Shown here piece by piece: positions 1-6,394 of a stretch of 14,487 nt of DNA. Both the position numbers and the translations under genes were made by a program. This DNA is from an uncultured Alphaproteobacteria bacterium (GTDB lineage: Bacteria > Pseudomonadota > Alphaproteobacteria > RF32 > CAG-239), in assembly GCA_944392185.1 (NCBI GenBank), contig CALXVW010000131.1:1-14487 (forward strand), read 5' to 3'. Under the pieces are notes generated by a model. That model was not told where the DNA came from, did no database searches, and saw only the letters and a program-made list of their open reading frames with translations. Position 1 is the stretch's first letter. Each line of letters opens with the position of its first letter.

Positions 1-198
1 CTTCAAAATCACTTTATAAATTCCACCAGCCAAACTTTCTGTTGGTTAGGGTACTGCCAACCAGCACCCCGACCAGCGGGAGTGGTGCGAGTTACAGCTT
101 GGTTACGCCCCTGCCGGCTTCGGCAGCTTTTGCCTTGGTTTCTTATTATATGTCGCGCATAACGGCTTCTAGTTGGAGGGGAGAAAGTTTGGTTGCTT
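1..198. repeat. Direct repeat, copy A (about 198 bp)
   Basis: This block starts at the first base of the window and is repeated almost perfectly 455 bp downstream, with only a handful of substitutions by eye (for example at 124, around 160 and around 172-178). It contains a GCACC/GGTGC inverted segment at about 64-88 and a perfect 6-bp GC hairpin, CTGCCGGCTTCGGCAG, at 111-126. The copy may extend left of the window. Short reading frames cross it, but the differences between copies are not biased towards third codon positions, so I do not treat it as coding. Confidence 0.85.
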
Positions 199-202
199 AA
201 GG

Positions 203-285
203 TGCTGTCGATCAGCGCCCCGACCAGCGGGAGTGGTGCGGGTTACAGCTTGACTATGCCCCTGCCGGCTGCGGCAGTTTTCTAA
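203..285. repeat. Diverged third copy of the repeat core
   Basis: This stretch matches the central 80 bp of the flanking repeats (roughly 50-133 and 505-588). It shares the CGACCAGCGGGAGTGGTGCG block, the TTACAGCTTG block and the hairpin CTGCCGGCTGCGGCAG at 262-277. It is clearly more diverged than the other two copies. Most changes would alter amino acids in any shared frame, which favours a structural or mobile repeat over a coding repeat. Confidence 0.75.
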
Positions 286-401
286 AGCGATTTTGTGCGG
301 TCTCGGAAAATTCATGTACGCCTATTTCTTCGGCATCTAGCTTCGCTGCGGCATGCAGTAGCTGCCTAGCTTAGGCAAGATGTTCCAAAGAGCTTGCAGA
401 C

Positions 402-427
402 AAAATTGATATCAACATATCAATTTT
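402..427. repeat. AT-rich perfect inverted repeat
   Basis: An 11-bp perfect inverted repeat: AAAATTGATAT at 402-412 and ATATCAATTTT at 417-427, with a CAAC loop. It sits between the two long repeat copies. The stem is nearly all A/T with a built-in T run, so it could be a weak bidirectional terminator or a protein-binding site. A smaller 6-bp hairpin (TGCCTA/TAGGCA) lies just upstream at 363-377. Confidence 0.55.
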
Positions 428-455
428 ACTTAGCGCTTACTAGAATTTTTCTCGC

Positions 456-653
456 CTTCAAAATCACTTTATAAATTCCACCAGCCAAACTTTCTGTTGG
501 TTAGGGTACTGCCAACCAGCACCCCGACCAGCGGGAGTGGTGCGAGTTACAGCTTGGTTACGCCCCTGCCGGCTTCGGTAGCTTTTGCCTTGGTTTCTTA
601 TTATATGTCGCGCAAAACGGCTTCTAATGTGAGGGGAGAAAGTTTGGCTGGTT
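456..653. repeat. Direct repeat, copy B (about 198 bp)
   Basis: This is the second near-identical copy of the block at 1-198. Its hairpin at 566-581 carries one substitution (CTGCCGGCTTCGGTAG). After about 653 similarity to copy A fades. A further hairpin of the same family appears at 729-744. The stretch 1-702 holds no gene I can support; it is accounted for by these repeats and hairpins. Confidence 0.85.
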
Positions 654-702
654 ATGGCACTTGCGCTAGCGAAACGAACTTTGTGAGTTGAGCAAATAAC
701 AG

Positions 703-957
703 CTAAGTTATTGAGGTGCACGTCCGCACTGCCGGCTGCGGCAGAGTGCTAAGAGGTGTGTCATCTTGCATATCGCTCAAGATGTTTTGCAGAGTTTTGG
801 TCTGCAGGGCGCGCCAGAGTTGGTGTTTTGTTTTGGTTGGTAAATTTTCCCACTGGCCTTCTAAGTGATAAAGTTGGCAAATCAGGTAGCGCAGTTTTTT
901 ATGAGTGAGGCTGGTGTTGGAAGGAATATCGTTGTAAAAAGTTTGAGTTTCAGTCAT
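703..957 (-). CDS. Small hypothetical protein (84 aa)
   Basis: I do not recognise this protein family. The support for a real gene is a good ribosome binding site: GGAG at 967-970, nine bases before the ATG at 957. The composition is also plausible for a soluble, partly helical protein (residues about 17-65, rich in Leu, Lys, Gln, with LRYLICQLYHLEGQW). There is no signal peptide or membrane segment. The last roughly 16 residues (from LPQPAV on) are encoded by the repeat hairpin at 729-744 and its flank, so the native C terminus may have been replaced when the repeat arrived. It lies directly downstream of the candidate structured RNA and its terminator, so its expression could depend on terminator read-through. 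Confidence 0.55.
   Translation of the reverse strand: MTETQTFYNDIPSNTSLTHKKLRYLICQLYHLEGQWENLPTKTKHQLWRALQTKTLQNILSDMQDDTPLSTLPQPAVRTCTSIT
729..744. repeat. REP-like GC hairpin, fourth copy
   Basis: CTGCCGGCTGCGGCAG is the same hairpin as at 111-126, 262-277 and 566-581 (6-bp stem, GGCT/GCTG-type loop). Here it lies inside the 3' end of the minus-strand gene 703-957, so it supplies the codons for a Leu-Pro-Gln-Pro-Ala-Val stretch near the protein's C terminus. Confidence 0.7.
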
Positions 958-970
958 TTTTTCTCACTCC

Positions 971-1013
971 GGTTTTGTTAAAACAAAACCACCTTGATTA
1001 AAAATCAAGGTGG
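971..1013 (-). terminator. Intrinsic terminator overlapping a second hairpin
   Basis: On the minus strand an 11-bp perfect stem (CCACCTTGATT at 989-999 pairing with 1003-1013, 3-nt loop) is followed by TTTTGTTTT, a classic intrinsic terminator. Its T-rich tail forms part of another perfect hairpin, GGTTTTGTT/AACAAAACC at 971-990, sharing bases 989-990. That second hairpin ends immediately before the GGAG ribosome binding site of the gene at 957. Confidence 0.75.
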
Positions 1014-1151
1014 GGAGTTAAGAACTGTTACAGCACAGCCCGGGTTATTCGTCATACCAATACAAGTACGCTTATATCCCCGGCTCCCCAAAAGAGGAGT
1101 TTTTTGCTGCAAAGGAGTTCTTAAGCTCCACAGACGCAACTCGCGTCTGCA
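980..1151 (-). ncRNA. Candidate structured RNA, about 170 nt
   Basis: Read on the minus strand, this region folds into a long rod. A local hairpin lies near the 5' end (1131-1149, 7 bp). A long-range closing stem pairs 1116-1131 with 1010-1026 (about 15 pairs, small bulges). Inside it, 1106-1111 pairs with 1029-1034, and a GC-rich stem pairs about 1079-1085 with 1037-1044. An intrinsic terminator follows at 989-1013. A possible promoter sits at 1158-1185. No reading frame of interest crosses it. The size and the rod with a large, one-sided central bulge recall 6S RNA, but I cannot assign the family. The alternative is a cis-acting leader of the gene at 703-957, since the outer closing-stem bases (1010-1013) are shared with the terminator. 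Confidence 0.55.
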
Positions 1152-1157
1152 CTGGTG

Positions 1158-1185
1158 ATATTAGAGCAGAAAATTTAAAATGCAA
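1158..1185 (-). promoter_or_regulatory. Possible sigma70 promoter for the structured RNA
   Basis: On the minus strand there is TTGCAT (1180-1185), a 16-nt spacer and TAATAT (1158-1163). Neither hexamer is a perfect match. The pair lies just after the hydrogenase operon terminator and predicts a start near 1151, which agrees with the 5' end of the folded RNA. Confidence 0.4.
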
Positions 1186-1190
1186 TTAAA

Positions 1191-1224
1191 ATTAAAAGCC
1201 TCTTCATTCAAAGAGGCTTTTAAT
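1191..1224. terminator. Bidirectional terminator after the hydrogenase operon
   Basis: A 14-bp perfect stem (1191-1204 with 1211-1224, 6-nt loop), core AAGCCTCTT/AAGAGGCTT. T-rich flanks lie on the minus strand (TTTTAATTTTAATT). It lies 30 bp past the stop of the minus-strand hydrogenase gene and closes that operon. Confidence 0.85.
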
Positions 1225-1253
1225 TGCTTACATATCTGAGTTTTTGTTCAGAT

Positions 1254-2714
1254 TTAGCCTATCTTGCTTTCTGGGGTTAGCTGTTCACCGCTTTGGGCAT
1301 AGGTGTCTACCGCGCGGGCCGCTTTCTTCGAAAGCGCTATACAGCCGGGGCCTGATACGCAGCCGCCTTCACAACACATTACCTCAAGCATGTTGTTCTC
1401 TCCGCCTTTGGTGGCATAGCGCTTGAGAAGCTTGATGTTCTCTTTGGTGAGGCCATCTAACTTCTCCGGGCGAATCTCTACCTTGTCGCCAACCAGGCTG
1501 GCAACGGCTCCCGCCACACCGCCGGTAACCGGAAATTGGCGCCCTTGCGCGTGTGAAACCTTGCTGAATGCTTCTTCTTCACACTCATCAACGTTGATGC
1601 CGGAGGCTACCAACATGGCGCCAAGCTCCTCAAAGGTCAAAACATAGTCTACGTTTTTGTCCCACTCGGCCTCGGCTCTCTTGGCTAAGCATGGACCTAC
1701 AAAAACAGATATACAGTCAGGGTGATCTTGTTTGACCAGCTCCGCCGTGTAGTACATCGGTGTTTTGGTGTTTGAAACATAAGGCTTGAGCTCCGGAATG
1801 TGAACCTGTGCCGCTCTGAAGTACGCCGGGCAGCAAGAAGTGGTCATGAACGGCTTGCCTTCTTCCATCCGCTCTATAAATTCTGCAGCCTCTTTTTGGG
1901 TGGTGATGTCCGCTCCGACCGCAACCTCAATCACATCGCTGAAACCAAATTTTTTCAGCGCACCAACAAGATTCTGCAAAGAACCGGGGAATTGTCCGGA
2001 AATGGCAGGCGCCAACATGGCTATTACTTTTTTGTCTGTCTCTTTGACCTCGCGCATGACGTCTATCATCTGCGAGCGCTCTACAATTGCGCCAAACGGG
2101 CAGGAGGCTAAGCAACGTCCGCAGGAAATGCATTTTTCTACATCTATATGTTCTTTGCCTTTCTCGTCTTTGGTGATAGCTCCTACAGGGCAGGCTTCTT
2201 CACACGGAACCGGGATTTTTACGACTGAGTGGTATGGGCAAACCTCATAACACTTGCCGCAGTTGACACATTTGTCCGGGTCTATATGCGCACGACCGTT
2301 GATAATCGAAATTGCCTCCTTGGGGCAGTTGAGGCGGCACGGTTGCGCAAAGCATCCGCGGCAAACTTCCGTTATCACATATTGTGATTTTACACAGGCT
2401 GAGCAGGCAATATCAATAACCGATAGCTTGTTTTTGGGTGCATGAGTGCGCTCTAAGGCTTGCTCTCCATATTCTTTAAGCGTTGTTAGTTCATCGGTTT
2501 CTTCTTCCGGGCAGTGGCCAAGGCCTGCCATGCAGCGATATTTTAATACCGCACGGTCTTTGTATACGCAGCAACGGCTGACTTCGCCGTCTTTGGGCCG
2601 CAATTCCAGCGGAATCCTGTCTGCCTCGGCAAATTTATCTTCCAAATAACTTTGTGCCAATTTTATGAGAATCTTGGTTCTCATCAGGTTGGCATTATTC
2701 TTGGGTATCAGCAT
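1254..2714 (-). CDS. [FeFe] hydrogenase, group B-type, catalytic
   Basis: A 486-aa iron-only hydrogenase that reversibly reduces protons to H2, expected to be cytoplasmic and ferredoxin-linked. The N-terminal half is Cys-rich: C48/C49/C61/C68, a cluster at C104-C130, then two ferredoxin CxxCxxCxxxC motifs at 149-159 and 195-205. The H-cluster domain (about 230-486) has all three signatures intact: TTSCCPAY with C294 (proton-relay Cys) and C295, FVGPCLAKRAEAEW with C342, and EVMCCEGGCVSGPG with C448 and C452. This layout fits the monomeric group B hydrogenases; the group assignment is by pattern, not phylogeny. It is the last gene of a five-gene operon that also encodes a sensory hydrogenase. 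The ribosome site (AAGG) is a little far from the first ATG; Met11 is a less likely alternative start. Maturation genes hydE, hydF and hydG are not in the window. Confidence 0.92.
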   Translation of the reverse strand: MLIPKNNANLMRTKILIKLAQSYLEDKFAEADRIPLELRPKDGEVSRCCVYKDRAVLKYRCMAGLGHCPEEETDELTTLKEYGEQALERTHAPKNKLSVIDIACSACVKSQYVITEVCRGCFAQPCRLNCPKEAISIINGRAHIDPDKCVNCGKCYEVCPYHSVVKIPVPCEEACPVGAITKDEKGKEHIDVEKCISCGRCLASCPFGAIVERSQMIDVMREVKETDKKVIAMLAPAISGQFPGSLQNLVGALKKFGFSDVIEVAVGADITTQKEAAEFIERMEEGKPFMTTSCCPAYFRAAQVHIPELKPYVSNTKTPMYYTAELVKQDHPDCISVFVGPCLAKRAEAEWDKNVDYVLTFEELGAMLVASGINVDECEEEAFSKVSHAQGRQFPVTGGVAGAVASLVGDKVEIRPEKLDGLTKENIKLLKRYATKGGENNMLEVMCCEGGCVSGPGCIALSKKAARAVDTYAQSGEQLTPESKIG

Positions 2715-2734
2715 AGTCTTTTCTTACCTTTTTA

Positions 2735-2995
2735 TTATTTTTGTAGTTTCTCTCTAATCTTGGCAACAACTTTTTCGTAGGTGGCCTCTTCTACCAACTC
2801 ATCATCTACATATACAAAAGGACCACGGTTGCGTTTGCGGGTGATGTCTTTGCACAAATTCATGCAGCGCTCCTCAACAATTTCTATATTATCGGCAATG
2901 TCTGAAGGCGCATTGAACTCTAAGGATTGTATTTGGGCCGAACCCATTACAAAACAAGAGGTTCCTACACAGATTCTGACTTTTATTTTCTTCAT
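2735..2995 (-). CDS. Thioredoxin-fold [2Fe-2S] ferredoxin (NuoE-like)
   Basis: An 86-aa protein with the four-cysteine pattern of the thioredoxin-like [2Fe-2S] family seen in the C-terminal part of NuoE/HydC subunits: ICVGTSC (C9, C14) and ERCMNLC (C44, C48). The binding loops are followed by a short beta/alpha tail. It has no targeting signal and should be a soluble electron carrier. It sits between the phosphatase gene (14 nt away) and the catalytic hydrogenase gene (20 nt away), so it is probably an electron partner of one of the two hydrogenases. An insertion of basic residues (about 50-57, DITRKRNRGP) after the last Cys distinguishes it from its paralogue at 5993-6235. Confidence 0.85.
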   Translation of the reverse strand: MKKIKVRICVGTSCFVMGSAQIQSLEFNAPSDIADNIEIVEERCMNLCKDITRKRNRGPFVYVDDELVEEATYEKVVAKIREKLQK

Positions 2996-3009
2996 GGCCT
3001 GGTCCTTTT

Positions 3010-4185
3010 CTAAATGTATCTGACACTGGTTTCTTTTAAGTATTTGTCCTGCAATATCCTGAAAATCTTTTTGACGATGTTGCGTCTGATCTCCAGTTCC
3101 ATCGGCAGGTTCGGATCTTGGTGCGCAATGTTGATTTTGGTGCCAACCACAAAATCTATCTTGTCGCTGTCAAGAAGCAAATTCGCCAAACGGGTCGCCC
3201 CGTTGTCTCTATCTGTATCGATGCCTTCTTTTAGCATACGATACACATCAGTCAAGGTTAAAATGCCTTCCGTGACCAAATCTACTCCCTCCATCTTGGA
3301 GCAGAGCGGAATTTTATCGTCAAAAGAGGTTTTGTCAATCTCACATTTCAGGCATAGTTCCCTTTCTACTATATTTGCCGTCGTTCCTCCGCAAATGGCC
3401 GTCTTGCCGTCATAGTCCGCTACCATGTCGGCAAACTCTTTGTCTCTGTTCTCATCAAACGGAGGGCCGGTCAAAACCAAAAGTTTGCGCGGTTTGCGAA
3501 AATATAAAACAACACAGCTGATATCATCTCCGGCGTGGCCTTCAACTTCTTTGGTTAGGGCCTCGGACACAATCGCATGAGCCAATTCATGCGCCGAAAT
3601 GTGCGGGTTTTTGTGAATCTTTTCGATGGCAAAATTTAGACATCCTTGTCTTTGCCAACCCAAGGGATAAAGTCTGTTGCCAAGACCTGCCTGGCTCACG
3701 CCGTCTGAAATTAATATTATGCGGTCTTCTTCCTGGTTGGTTAGTTGCGAAATGTTTATGGTGCGGTCTTTCCATTTCTCGGAAGATATTTCCCGATAAC
3801 GGACATTGACCGCTTTGCCGTCTCGAATCAGCATAAAAGGAGGATTGTCCATCTCAAAAATACGGGTCTTGCCGTCCAGCTGCGTGTCTACAACCGAAAA
3901 CGTAGCATAGCTGATTTTGCGAATCTGGCAAATGGGCAGGGCGTCCATCATTACCTCTGAGGAGTGCATCAGTTCCATGTTGCTTTCTACAAAGGTCATG
4001 GCCATGCGCGTGGTCATGGATGATAAAATATTGGCCTTAACCCCGCTGCCCAAACCATCGGAGAGAATCGATATAATCCTTCTTTCTTCGGGAATCTTTT
4101 TGGAGTAAACGGTATCTCCGAAGCAGTCTTCACCGTATTTTTGTTGTTGGGCAGTGCCGATTTCTATGTAGAGAGAATCTTCCAT
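3010..4185 (-). CDS. SpoIIE-family PP2C phosphatase, hydrogenase-linked
   Basis: A 391-aa protein. Residues 1-230 form a PP2C/SpoIIE-type Ser/Thr phosphatase domain with the metal-binding aspartates in their expected motifs: ILSDGLGSG (D43), ISDGVSQAG (D161) and GHAGDDISCVV (D220, D221). Such enzymes typically dephosphorylate anti-sigma antagonists or other signalling proteins. Residues 231-391 are a second domain I cannot name; it begins KPRKLLVLTGPPFDENRD and contains AICGGTTANIVERELC, resembling a Rossmann-like or ligand-binding fold. The gene starts 4 nt after the stop of the PAS-containing hydrogenase, with its GAGG ribosome site inside that gene's end, which implies coupling. Phosphatases next to sensory [FeFe] hydrogenases are a described arrangement (group C3 in hydrogenase classifications). 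The likely role is to carry the hydrogenase's H2 or redox signal. No kinase or anti-sigma partner is visible here. Confidence 0.88.
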   Translation of the reverse strand: MEDSLYIEIGTAQQQKYGEDCFGDTVYSKKIPEERRIISILSDGLGSGVKANILSSMTTRMAMTFVESNMELMHSSEVMMDALPICQIRKISYATFSVVDTQLDGKTRIFEMDNPPFMLIRDGKAVNVRYREISSEKWKDRTINISQLTNQEEDRIILISDGVSQAGLGNRLYPLGWQRQGCLNFAIEKIHKNPHISAHELAHAIVSEALTKEVEGHAGDDISCVVLYFRKPRKLLVLTGPPFDENRDKEFADMVADYDGKTAICGGTTANIVERELCLKCEIDKTSFDDKIPLCSKMEGVDLVTEGILTLTDVYRMLKEGIDTDRDNGATRLANLLLDSDKIDFVVGTKINIAHQDPNLPMELEIRRNIVKKIFRILQDKYLKETSVRYI

Positions 4186-4189
4186 CTGT

Positions 4190-5971
4190 TTATTTTCCCT
4201 CGGTTGAGTTGGTGCGAATCTTTAAATTGGCTTCTTCGGTTTCTTCGGCCGCATAGTCTTTGGCTATCGAGCGCAGTAAAACCTCCGTTTCTGCCATATG
4301 CTCTCCCAACGTGCAGGCAATTTGCTGTACGGTGGCCAGGTTTTTGTGAATAACTTCTCTGGCTTTTTCCGCTATTTGTTCTTTGTGCATTTCGGTGTTG
4401 GTAACGTCTTCTATAATACCGCCGACACTCTGTTTTTTATCAATATTGAATACAACCACGTCAAACATCTTGTCCTCATGGCGGACGTGCTCTTTGTGAA
4501 TATCTTGCTCTAATTCCAGAGAGGCCGAAAATAAGTTTGTGAAGCTAATAAAATCTCTTAAGTTTGCTCCATATAGGTTGTCATAGTCATAAATATCGGC
4601 ATGCTCTTCTTCATTCCAGAAAGTATCACGAAATTCATTGTTGTACTCTATGATGTTGAGCTTGGCATCAACAATTACAATCGGGGATGGTATGCAGCGA
4701 ATGAGCGCATTGGCTTTGCGTTGAGCCTGGTGTTTCATGTGAGAAACGCACATGTCCGGTTCGGCCTTGCCTTCTAACATGGCTTTGGCAAAGTTGCGGC
4801 AGGTGTCATAACCGCAGCCGCCGCAATTTAGCTCGTCCTCTATTGAGAACTTACCTATCTTGGCCAAGACTTTTCTGATTTCTGCTTCGCTAAAGTCGGT
4901 ATTGGTATCAACGCTGTTTTGGGCCTTATAGCCAAGCGAAATGTTGTATTGGGGCTTGCGCTTACCGGATTCATCGGTGAAAATGGCGTTTTTCAGAATC
5001 TCCATACGCTTTTGCAGGCCCGGTGCCTTGTTGGTGGTGCAGGGACCCGAGACACAGCCGCCATAGCAGGCCAGGCACTCCAAAAAGGTCAAACGTTCCA
5101 TCTTTTCGGGGTCTAGGCTTGAGAGCTCATCTTGGATGCTGTAAATACCGGTTACCTGCGAAGTATAAACATCATCTGAAAGTTTATGCGCGCGGATGGT
5201 TTCCAGCATGCCGCCTTCTATTGGGTAGGCCGTGCCTTCTTGCGCTTTTTCTAAAGCAAAAACATCAAAAACACCGGGCTTTAATTGCGCAGGATCAATT
5301 CCCTCATCTTTAAACCACTGCCGCAAGTCCGTGAAACTTATGGCCAGGCTTAATAAGTCAGGGTGCCTGTCGGCTTCAAGTTTTTTGGCAATGCAGGGGC
5401 CGATAAAGATGGTTTCAATTTGATTGCCGAATTTTTCTTTTAACATCCGGCAATGTGCCAACAAGGGAGATAAAACCGGAGTTAAATTAGGGGTTAGTTC
5501 CGGCAAATATTTTTCTACATATTCAACAACTGCCGGGCAGGCGGTGGAGATAAATAATTTCTTTTCACCTTTGGCGGCCGCGTCTTTTAAAATTTCTACC
5601 GTTTTACTGGTGACTTCTTGGGCGCCCAAGGCCGTCTCGCTCACGCCGCGAATCCCAAGGCGGCGAATGGCGGCAACCATTTGTTCAGCCGTGTATTCGG
5701 GAAATTCCGTAATCCAGGACGGAGCCAAAGAAACATATATTTCTTTGCCCGAAGAGGCTAAAAACTTGGCTCTGGTTAAATCGTTTCGGGGTTGTTTGGC
5801 TTTGGCCGGGCAAACTTTATAGCAGGTGCCGCAGGCTATGCACAAGTCAGGCACAATCATGGCCGAATTGTCTTCTATCTTGATGGCTTTAACCGGGCAA
5901 CGGCGCACGCATTTGTAGCAATCTTGGCAATCTGTTTTTACCGTATGCAGGGGGTAATCTCGGTTGGACAT
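4190..5971 (-). CDS. Sensory [FeFe] hydrogenase with PAS domain (HydS-like)
   Basis: A 593-aa multidomain protein. Residues 10-58 hold two 4Fe-4S ferredoxin motifs (C15/18/21/25 and C44/47/50/54). Residues 75-330 are the H-cluster domain, with FISTACPAV (A144, C145), FIGPCIAKKLEA (C193) and ECLACYGGCVSGP (C302, C306). Residues 381-408 match an extra Fe-S domain, CGGCGYDTC plus C408. Residues about 419-525 are PAS-like (IPSPIVIVDAKLNIIEYNNEF), and 526-580 is a helical, probably coiled-coil tail. The proton-relay Cys of catalytic enzymes (first C in TSCCP) is Ala144, and the L3 Met is Leu300. Both are features of sensory rather than fast catalytic hydrogenases. Ribosome site AAGGGAG lies upstream of the ATG. 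The adjacent phosphatase is the obvious output. It most likely senses H2 or redox state in the cytoplasm. Confidence 0.9.
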   Translation of the reverse strand: MSNRDYPLHTVKTDCQDCYKCVRRCPVKAIKIEDNSAMIVPDLCIACGTCYKVCPAKAKQPRNDLTRAKFLASSGKEIYVSLAPSWITEFPEYTAEQMVAAIRRLGIRGVSETALGAQEVTSKTVEILKDAAAKGEKKLFISTACPAVVEYVEKYLPELTPNLTPVLSPLLAHCRMLKEKFGNQIETIFIGPCIAKKLEADRHPDLLSLAISFTDLRQWFKDEGIDPAQLKPGVFDVFALEKAQEGTAYPIEGGMLETIRAHKLSDDVYTSQVTGIYSIQDELSSLDPEKMERLTFLECLACYGGCVSGPCTTNKAPGLQKRMEILKNAIFTDESGKRKPQYNISLGYKAQNSVDTNTDFSEAEIRKVLAKIGKFSIEDELNCGGCGYDTCRNFAKAMLEGKAEPDMCVSHMKHQAQRKANALIRCIPSPIVIVDAKLNIIEYNNEFRDTFWNEEEHADIYDYDNLYGANLRDFISFTNLFSASLELEQDIHKEHVRHEDKMFDVVVFNIDKKQSVGGIIEDVTNTEMHKEQIAEKAREVIHKNLATVQQIACTLGEHMAETEVLLRSIAKDYAAEETEEANLKIRTNSTEGK

Positions 5972-5992
5972 TCTTTTGCTCCCTTAAAAATC

Positions 5993-6235
5993 TTATTTCT
6001 TGAAATGTTTTTCCAGGATATCAAGCAGGGTGCCGCTGTCGATATTGTTGTATTCTACATCATCAATCGTGATATTGGGACCTTTGGAACATTTATCACA
6101 GCAACGCAGCCCCTCAAGCTCAATTTCGGCATCAAGATGATTCTTATCTATAAAAGTCTGAATCGTTTGCAAATTTTTGGAGTTGCCGCGGGCAAAGCAG
6201 GAGCTGCCCATGCAAATTTTGATTGTTGACGCCAT
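5993..6235 (-). CDS. Thioredoxin-fold [2Fe-2S] ferredoxin, first operon gene
   Basis: An 80-aa protein, paralogous to the one at 2735-2995. Cluster ligands are ICMGSSC (C8, C13) and LRCCDKC (C45, C49, with an additional C46). The family is the thioredoxin-like [2Fe-2S] domain found at the end of NuoE and HydC. Start at 6235 is well supported by GGGAGG at 6241-6246. As the promoter-proximal gene, 21 nt before the sensory hydrogenase, it probably passes electrons to or from that protein's ferredoxin domains. No targeting signal. Confidence 0.87.
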   Translation of the reverse strand: MASTIKICMGSSCFARGNSKNLQTIQTFIDKNHLDAEIELEGLRCCDKCSKGPNITIDDVEYNNIDSGTLLDILEKHFKK

Positions 6236-6269
6236 CTAATCCTCCCTTGAGCAAAAACACTTAGCATAA

Positions 6270-6297
6270 ATTATATAGCAACCTCTCTAAAACGCAA
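6270..6297 (-). promoter_or_regulatory. Likely promoter of the hydrogenase operon
   Basis: On the minus strand there is a perfect TATAAT (6270-6275), 16 nt after a weak TTGCGT (6292-6297). It predicts a start near 6262 and a 5' leader of about 27 nt containing the GGGAGG ribosome site. Confidence 0.55.
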
Positions 6298-6363
6298 TAT
6301 TTACTTTATCTCTTTTGAAAAATTAAATATTGTAATTTTAGGTTAGGAAAAATGGTGATATTT

Positions 6364-6394
6364 ACTTGCTCTTAAATAAAAGCAAGTTTATGAT
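6364..6394 (+). promoter_or_regulatory. Possible promoter with internal inverted repeat
   Basis: TTGCTC (6366-6371), a 17-nt spacer and TATGAT (6389-6394) form a plausible promoter for the EAL-like gene pair. A 7-bp inverted repeat, ACTTGCT (6364-6370) and AGCAAGT (6381-6387), overlaps the -35 and spacer, the position expected for an operator. No regulator is identified. Confidence 0.4.

Noticed and set aside
1..700. CRISPR array
   Set aside because: The repeats are about 198 bp long, few and irregularly spaced, with no short identical repeats separated by uniform spacers and no cas genes.
464..721. Minus-strand 85-aa and plus-strand 64-aa frames over the direct repeat
   Set aside because: They lie wholly in repeat and hairpin sequence, lack ribosome sites and resemble no protein. 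Differences between repeat copies show no codon-position bias.
1800..2250. Long plus-strand frames (103 and 136 aa) inside the group-B-type hydrogenase gene
   Set aside because: They are antisense shadows of a gene whose cluster-binding motifs are unmistakable on the minus strand.
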